Assembly (NCBI GenBank): GCA_003488525.1
Contig: DNLG01000121.1
Coordinates: 23,169 to 33,246 of the forward strand
DNA length: 10,078 nucleotides
Direction: 5' to 3'
Source: Bacteroidota bacterium
GTDB lineage: Bacteria; Bacteroidota; Ignavibacteria; Kapaibacteriales; Kapaibacteriaceae
Position 1 is the stretch's first letter. Each line of letters opens with the position of its first letter. The translations under genes were made by a program, and so were the position numbers. The notes below the pieces were generated by a model, which searched no databases, had not been told where the DNA came from, and saw only the letters and a list, made by a program, of their open reading frames with translations. Shown piece by piece: positions 7,310-10,078 of this stretch.

Positions 7310-8719
7310 ATGAGCGATATTCGCAGTATGTCATGGGGCTCCATCTTATCCGCTTCGTCCGAGAGTGACTGGAAACGCAGGATTTTGCGCGTCGTTCTTC
7401 TCGGCATTCTGCTGCGACTATTGATGGCCTTTGCACTCGTGCCCCAGATGCAGCAGATGGGGGATGGACCGGCCTACGTTCGACAGGTACAACAGATCTT
7501 CGCCGGCACGCTGGATCATTTCTATTTTCCGCCGGGTACGGCGCTTGTCACCATGCCCGTTTTCGGGATGCTGGGGTTTTCCGTAACGGCCGAACATCTT
7601 GCCGGTGTCCTGATCTCGATCGGCTTTCTGCTCAGCACCGTGTATCTGGCCCGATCGATGCAGCTTGGCGGTCAGGCAACGTTCCTCGCAGCATTGATTG
7701 CTGCGATCTACCCGCATGTTGTTCTTTCCAGCGCACAGATATCGTCCTTGCCTCTTACCGCTGTCTGTCTGAGCATGGCCGTCGGAGCTGCTTTGCGCGC
7801 TGTGCGAGCCCGCTCGTCACTGCACTGGTGTCTGACGTCGCTGTTCTGCGGTCTTGCCGTTTTGACGCGTCCAGGGACGCTTCTGCTGGCCCCCTTGCTG
7901 TTGATCCTGGGCTGGTCGATGATCCGGCATCGGCCCGATCATTGGCGTCTCACGCTGGTCGGGGCGGTGATCATGGGCACGATCATGGGCCTTATGACGC
8001 TGCCCGTCATGTTGTTTCACGCCGGTAGGGGGCATGGCAGCGTGCTGGCGACCAATTCGGAATGGAATCTTCTGCTGGCAAACAACCACCACACCCCGGA
8101 CTACAAGACCGGACATTTCGGGCAGCGGGCGCTGGCGGATCTAGATCCTGAGGCCGAGGCCTACATTCGACGCTTTTTTGACGGTGAAACGGCCGAACAT
8201 GCCACTCGGCAGCAGCGAGAGGTCATGCTTGACTCTGCCCGGAGCTACATGGCTCGGAATCCGGGTCGGACCGCCTGGAGAATGACCAACCGTCTGCGCG
8301 GATTTTTTGGTTGTGATTACACGGCGGCACGAGAGCTCCAATTGGTGTTTGGATATTCTGATGCCGTTTTTGGACTCGTAATGATGGCCGAAGGGGGGCT
8401 TTTTCTGCTCGTTTTGTACGCCTGGATGATCGTTCTCGTCGGGTGCAACGGTTCGCCGTTACCCGGCCGATGGTTCCACGTAGCGCTGCTGACGGTCATT
8501 ATTGCCCCGCACATTGCGGCATTTGCCCTTGCCAAGTACCATTTACCCCTGGTACCCGTCATGATCTGCGCGTCCGGCACAGTCGGTTCGTGGCTTCTTG
8601 ACCCTTCAACGCAACGCGCAGAGGTCTTCGGTAAACGCCGCAACGTGTTGGTAATAATGGCCATAGCGGTTGCCCTCGTGCAGGCTGAACACCTGTATAA
8701 CCTCGTGATCCTCCGCTAA
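7310..8719 (+). CDS. GT39/ArnT-like polytopic membrane glycosyltransferase
   Basis: A 469-residue membrane protein with about ten hydrophobic segments, resembling the GT-C fold (PMT/ArnT, 'GT39') enzymes that move a sugar from a polyprenyl-phosphate donor to a periplasmic acceptor. Supporting motifs are GDGPAYVR (51-58) in the first periplasmic loop where the family has its catalytic acidic residue (Asp52 is the candidate), FYFPPG (71-76), [16 protein letters not shown] (181-196), a hydrophilic loop at about 238-330 with [18 protein letters not shown] (316-333), and AKYHLPLVP (408-416). The usual Asp-Glu pair is not obvious. Start choice is uncertain: ATG 7310 is preferred, ATG 7328 or GTG 7283 are possible, and none has a well-spaced Shine-Dalgarno sequence. 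It is divergent from uvrB and 84 bases upstream of queA. The acceptor (lipid A, protein or surface glycan) cannot be told from the sequence. Confidence 0.8.
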   Translation: MSDIRSMSWGSILSASSESDWKRRILRVVLLGILLRLLMAFALVPQMQQMGDGPAYVRQVQQIFAGTLDHFYFPPGTALVTMPVFGMLGFSVTAEHLAGVLISIGFLLSTVYLARSMQLGGQATFLAALIAAIYPHVVLSSAQISSLPLTAVCLSMAVGAALRAVRARSSLHWCLTSLFCGLAVLTRPGTLLLAPLLLILGWSMIRHRPDHWRLTLVGAVIMGTIMGLMTLPVMLFHAGRGHGSVLATNSEWNLLLANNHHTPDYKTGHFGQRALADLDPEAEAYIRRFFDGETAEHATRQQREVMLDSARSYMARNPGRTAWRMTNRLRGFFGCDYTAARELQLVFGYSDAVFGLVMMAEGGLFLLVLYAWMIVLVGCNGSPLPGRWFHVALLTVIIAPHIAAFALAKYHLPLVPVMICASGTVGSWLLDPSTQRAEVFGKRRNVLVIMAIAVALVQAEHLYNLVILR

Positions 8720-8761
8720 TTTGGGACTGGGAAAAGAGTGGCGAACGGCCCGAAAACGCCG

Positions 8762-8769
8762 TATCTTTG
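8762..8769 (+). promoter_or_regulatory. Bacteroidota-type -7 promoter element of queA
   Basis: TATCTTTG is a full match to TAnnTTTG, followed by CCG as in the Wzz-operon promoter. It lies 34 bases before the queA ATG. No -33 TTTG is found at the expected distance; the nearest (8720-8723) is 38 bases away. The rest of the 84-base gap after the GT39-like gene shows no terminator. Confidence 0.6.
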
Positions 8770-8803
8770 CCGTCTTTCACAACTGTTAGCGAGCCGCTGC
8801 TTC

Positions 8804-9850
8804 ATGAAGCTCTCCGAGTTCAAGTTCTCCGTCCCCAAGAATTCCATTGCCAAGAATCCAGTCACGCCCCGTGAAAGTGCCAAAATGATGGTACTTAACC
8901 GGGAGACGGGGGAAATGGAGGACAAGACCTTCAAGGATATCCTGTCGTACATGAACGCCGGCGACGTGATCGTTCTGAACGACACCAAGGTCTTCCCGGC
9001 GCGCCTGTTTGGCAAGAAAGAAAAGACTAACGCCAAGATCGAGGTCATGCTCCTTCGTGAGTTGAAGGCGCAGGAGCGCATCTGGGACGTGCTGGTAGAG
9101 CCAGCCCGGAAGGTGCGGATCGGCAACAAGATCTACTTCGACAACAACCGTTTTTACTGTGAGATTATCGATAACACGACATCCCGCGGACGCACGGTGC
9201 GCTTTTCCTACGATGGAGACCTGCACGAAGTGATCGAGACCATCGGCCAGATGCCGATCCCCGAGTACATCAAGCGTGAGCCGACCGAAGATGACAAGAA
9301 GGACTACCAGTGCGTGTTTGCCAACCCGGCAAAGGTTGGATCGATCGCACCTCCGACGGCTGGTCTGCACTTTTCCGATAAGCTCCTGAAGGCGGCCGAA
9401 AAGAAGGGCGTCAAGATCGCCACGGTGCAGCTGAACATCGGTCAGGGAGTGTTTGAGACGATTGAGGTCGAGGACCTGACAAAGCACCGCATGTACAGCG
9501 AGTATTTTGAGATCACGAAGGATTCGGCCGACGTCATCAACAAAGCGCTCAAATCGAAGCGGAACGTCTACGCCGTCGGCTGCAGCGTTGTCCGTGCGCT
9601 GGAATCGAGCGTTCTGACCAGCGGAATCGTTAAGCCAAACAAGGGGTGGACCGATAAGTTCATTCATCCGCCGTATGAGTTCAAGATTGCCAACCGGTTC
9701 ATCACCAACTTCCACCAGCCGGCATCGCCGTCGCTGCTCGTGGCAACTGCCTATGCCGGTGGCAAGGACGCGATGTTCAAGGCCTACAAGCGTGCTATGA
9801 AGAGTGATTACCGTCTGTTTGCCTACGGTGACGCCCTGATGATCATCTAA
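8804..9850 (+). CDS. queA: S-adenosylmethionine:tRNA ribosyltransferase-isomerase (queuosine biosynthesis)
   Basis: QueA transfers and isomerises the ribosyl part of S-adenosylmethionine onto 7-aminomethyl-7-deazaguanine in the tRNA anticodon wobble position, giving epoxyqueuosine. The 348-residue length is typical. Conserved segments are LNDTKVFPARLFG (58-70), EPARKVRIG (99-107), GQMPIPEYIKR (148-158), GSIAPPTAGLHFS (179-191), HRMYSEYFEI (228-237), AVGCSVVRALESS (257-269), TNFHQPASPS (301-310) and a C-terminal YGDALMI (341-347). AVGCSVVRALES and the HQPASPSLLVATAYAGG region differ somewhat from the commoner AVGTT-x-RTLES and HLPKSTLLMLVSAF patterns, so the sequence is a divergent but intact member. 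I use ATG 8804; the frame extends up to a GTG at 8738, but the promoter element lies inside that extension and the first family residues (MKLSEF) fit 8804. No clear Shine-Dalgarno sequence. Codon use is strongly biased to AAG, GAC and ATC, hinting at good expression. Confidence 0.96.
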   Translation: MKLSEFKFSVPKNSIAKNPVTPRESAKMMVLNRETGEMEDKTFKDILSYMNAGDVIVLNDTKVFPARLFGKKEKTNAKIEVMLLRELKAQERIWDVLVEPARKVRIGNKIYFDNNRFYCEIIDNTTSRGRTVRFSYDGDLHEVIETIGQMPIPEYIKREPTEDDKKDYQCVFANPAKVGSIAPPTAGLHFSDKLLKAAEKKGVKIATVQLNIGQGVFETIEVEDLTKHRMYSEYFEITKDSADVINKALKSKRNVYAVGCSVVRALESSVLTSGIVKPNKGWTDKFIHPPYEFKIANRFITNFHQPASPSLLVATAYAGGKDAMFKAYKRAMKSDYRLFAYGDALMII

Positions 9851-9887
9851 GTGCGGCTGCTTAGCGATCACGACACGTCAAGAAAAC

Positions 9888-9892
9888 AGGAG
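9888..9892 (+). promoter_or_regulatory. Ribosome binding site of the M32 carboxypeptidase gene
   Basis: AGGAG is 7 bases before the ATG at 9900. A closer ATG at 9895 opens only ATG-AAA-TGA, whose stop overlaps the true start, so this site decides the 9900 start. Confidence 0.65.
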
Positions 9893-9899
9893 ACATGAA

Positions 9900-10078
9900 A
9901 TGAGTGCATTTGCAGAGCTGCAGCGCGTGATGAACACGGCAGCCGATCTCAGTGCGGCCGCTGCCGTGCTTGGGTGGGATCAGGAGACATACATGCCGGA
10001 GGGCTCGGTGCAGGGGCGTGCCAACCAGATGGGTACGCTCTCTTCGGTGATTCACGAAGCGATGACCGGACCGCGAAC
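9900..10078 (+). CDS. M32 family (Taq-type) metallocarboxypeptidase, 5' part
   Basis: The first 59 codons of a gene that runs off the right edge. The visible part matches the N-terminus of M32 zinc carboxypeptidases: an amphipathic helix with AELQRVMNTAADL (5-17), LGWDQETYMPEG (24-35), a conserved family signature, and RANQMGTLSSVIHE (40-53). These enzymes remove C-terminal amino acids with broad specificity in the cytoplasm, and full members are about 500 residues. The catalytic HExxH motif lies beyond the window, so activity cannot be judged. It follows queA after 49 bases with no terminator or TAnnTTTG element in the gap, so co-transcription with queA is likely. Confidence 0.9.
   Translation, partial: MSAFAELQRVMNTAADLSAAAAVLGWDQETYMPEGSVQGRANQMGTLSSVIHEAMTGPR

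Noticed and set aside
8738..8803. GTG-started 22-codon extension of QueA
   Set aside because: A TAnnTTTG promoter element lies inside it, and QueA proteins start at the MKLSEF-like segment.
8786..9871. 361-codon open frame on the minus strand opposite queA
   Set aside because: It lies exactly antisense to a clear, full-length QueA. The translation has no recognisable family motifs, and the strong third-position bias of queA explains the lack of stops.

Overview
The window looks like ordinary chromosome from a moderately GC-rich Gram-negative bacterium, probably in the Bacteroidota/Chlorobi group. A relative of the Ignavibacteria or Kapabacteria would fit the GC content. Three things point that way. 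Two gene starts (the Wzz-like gene and queA) are preceded by a TAnnTTTG element, the -7 promoter hexamer region typical of Bacteroidota, and both copies continue as TTTGCCG. The promoter-proximal genes lack a Shine-Dalgarno sequence, while genes inside operons have one. QueA carries an APPTAGLHF-type motif. This placement is inference and was not tested by phylogeny.

Left half (1-5163, all minus strand). Four genes run in a tight chain, read right to left: a Wzz-type polysaccharide co-polymerase (5163-4027), a Wzy/WaaL-like multi-pass membrane protein of the O-antigen ligase/polymerase type (4034-2670), a complete class B penicillin-binding protein 2 (2673-700), and a family 1 extracellular solute-binding lipoprotein (703 to beyond the left edge). 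Each gene overlaps the next by 4 to 8 bases, twice as ATGA, so the chain is almost certainly one translationally coupled operon. Its apparent promoter lies in the 67-base gap after uvrB and contains a perfect 6+3+6 inverted repeat just upstream of the -7 element. Joining surface-polysaccharide polymerisation genes to the elongation transpeptidase PBP2, rather than to mreCD/rodA, is the most unusual feature of the window.

Middle (5231-7261, minus strand) is uvrB, a complete nucleotide excision repair helicase. Divergent from it is a GT39/ArnT-like polytopic membrane glycosyltransferase (7310-8719, plus strand).

Right end (8804-10078, plus strand) holds queA, the queuosine-pathway ribosyltransferase-isomerase with its own TAnnTTTG promoter, followed 49 bases later by the 5' end of an M32 (Taq-type) metallocarboxypeptidase gene that runs off the window.

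Coding density is very high. No gap exceeds about 85 bases, and I saw no tRNA, rRNA, insertion sequence, CRISPR array or prophage signature. Many antisense open frames exist, but they are shadows of the genes listed.
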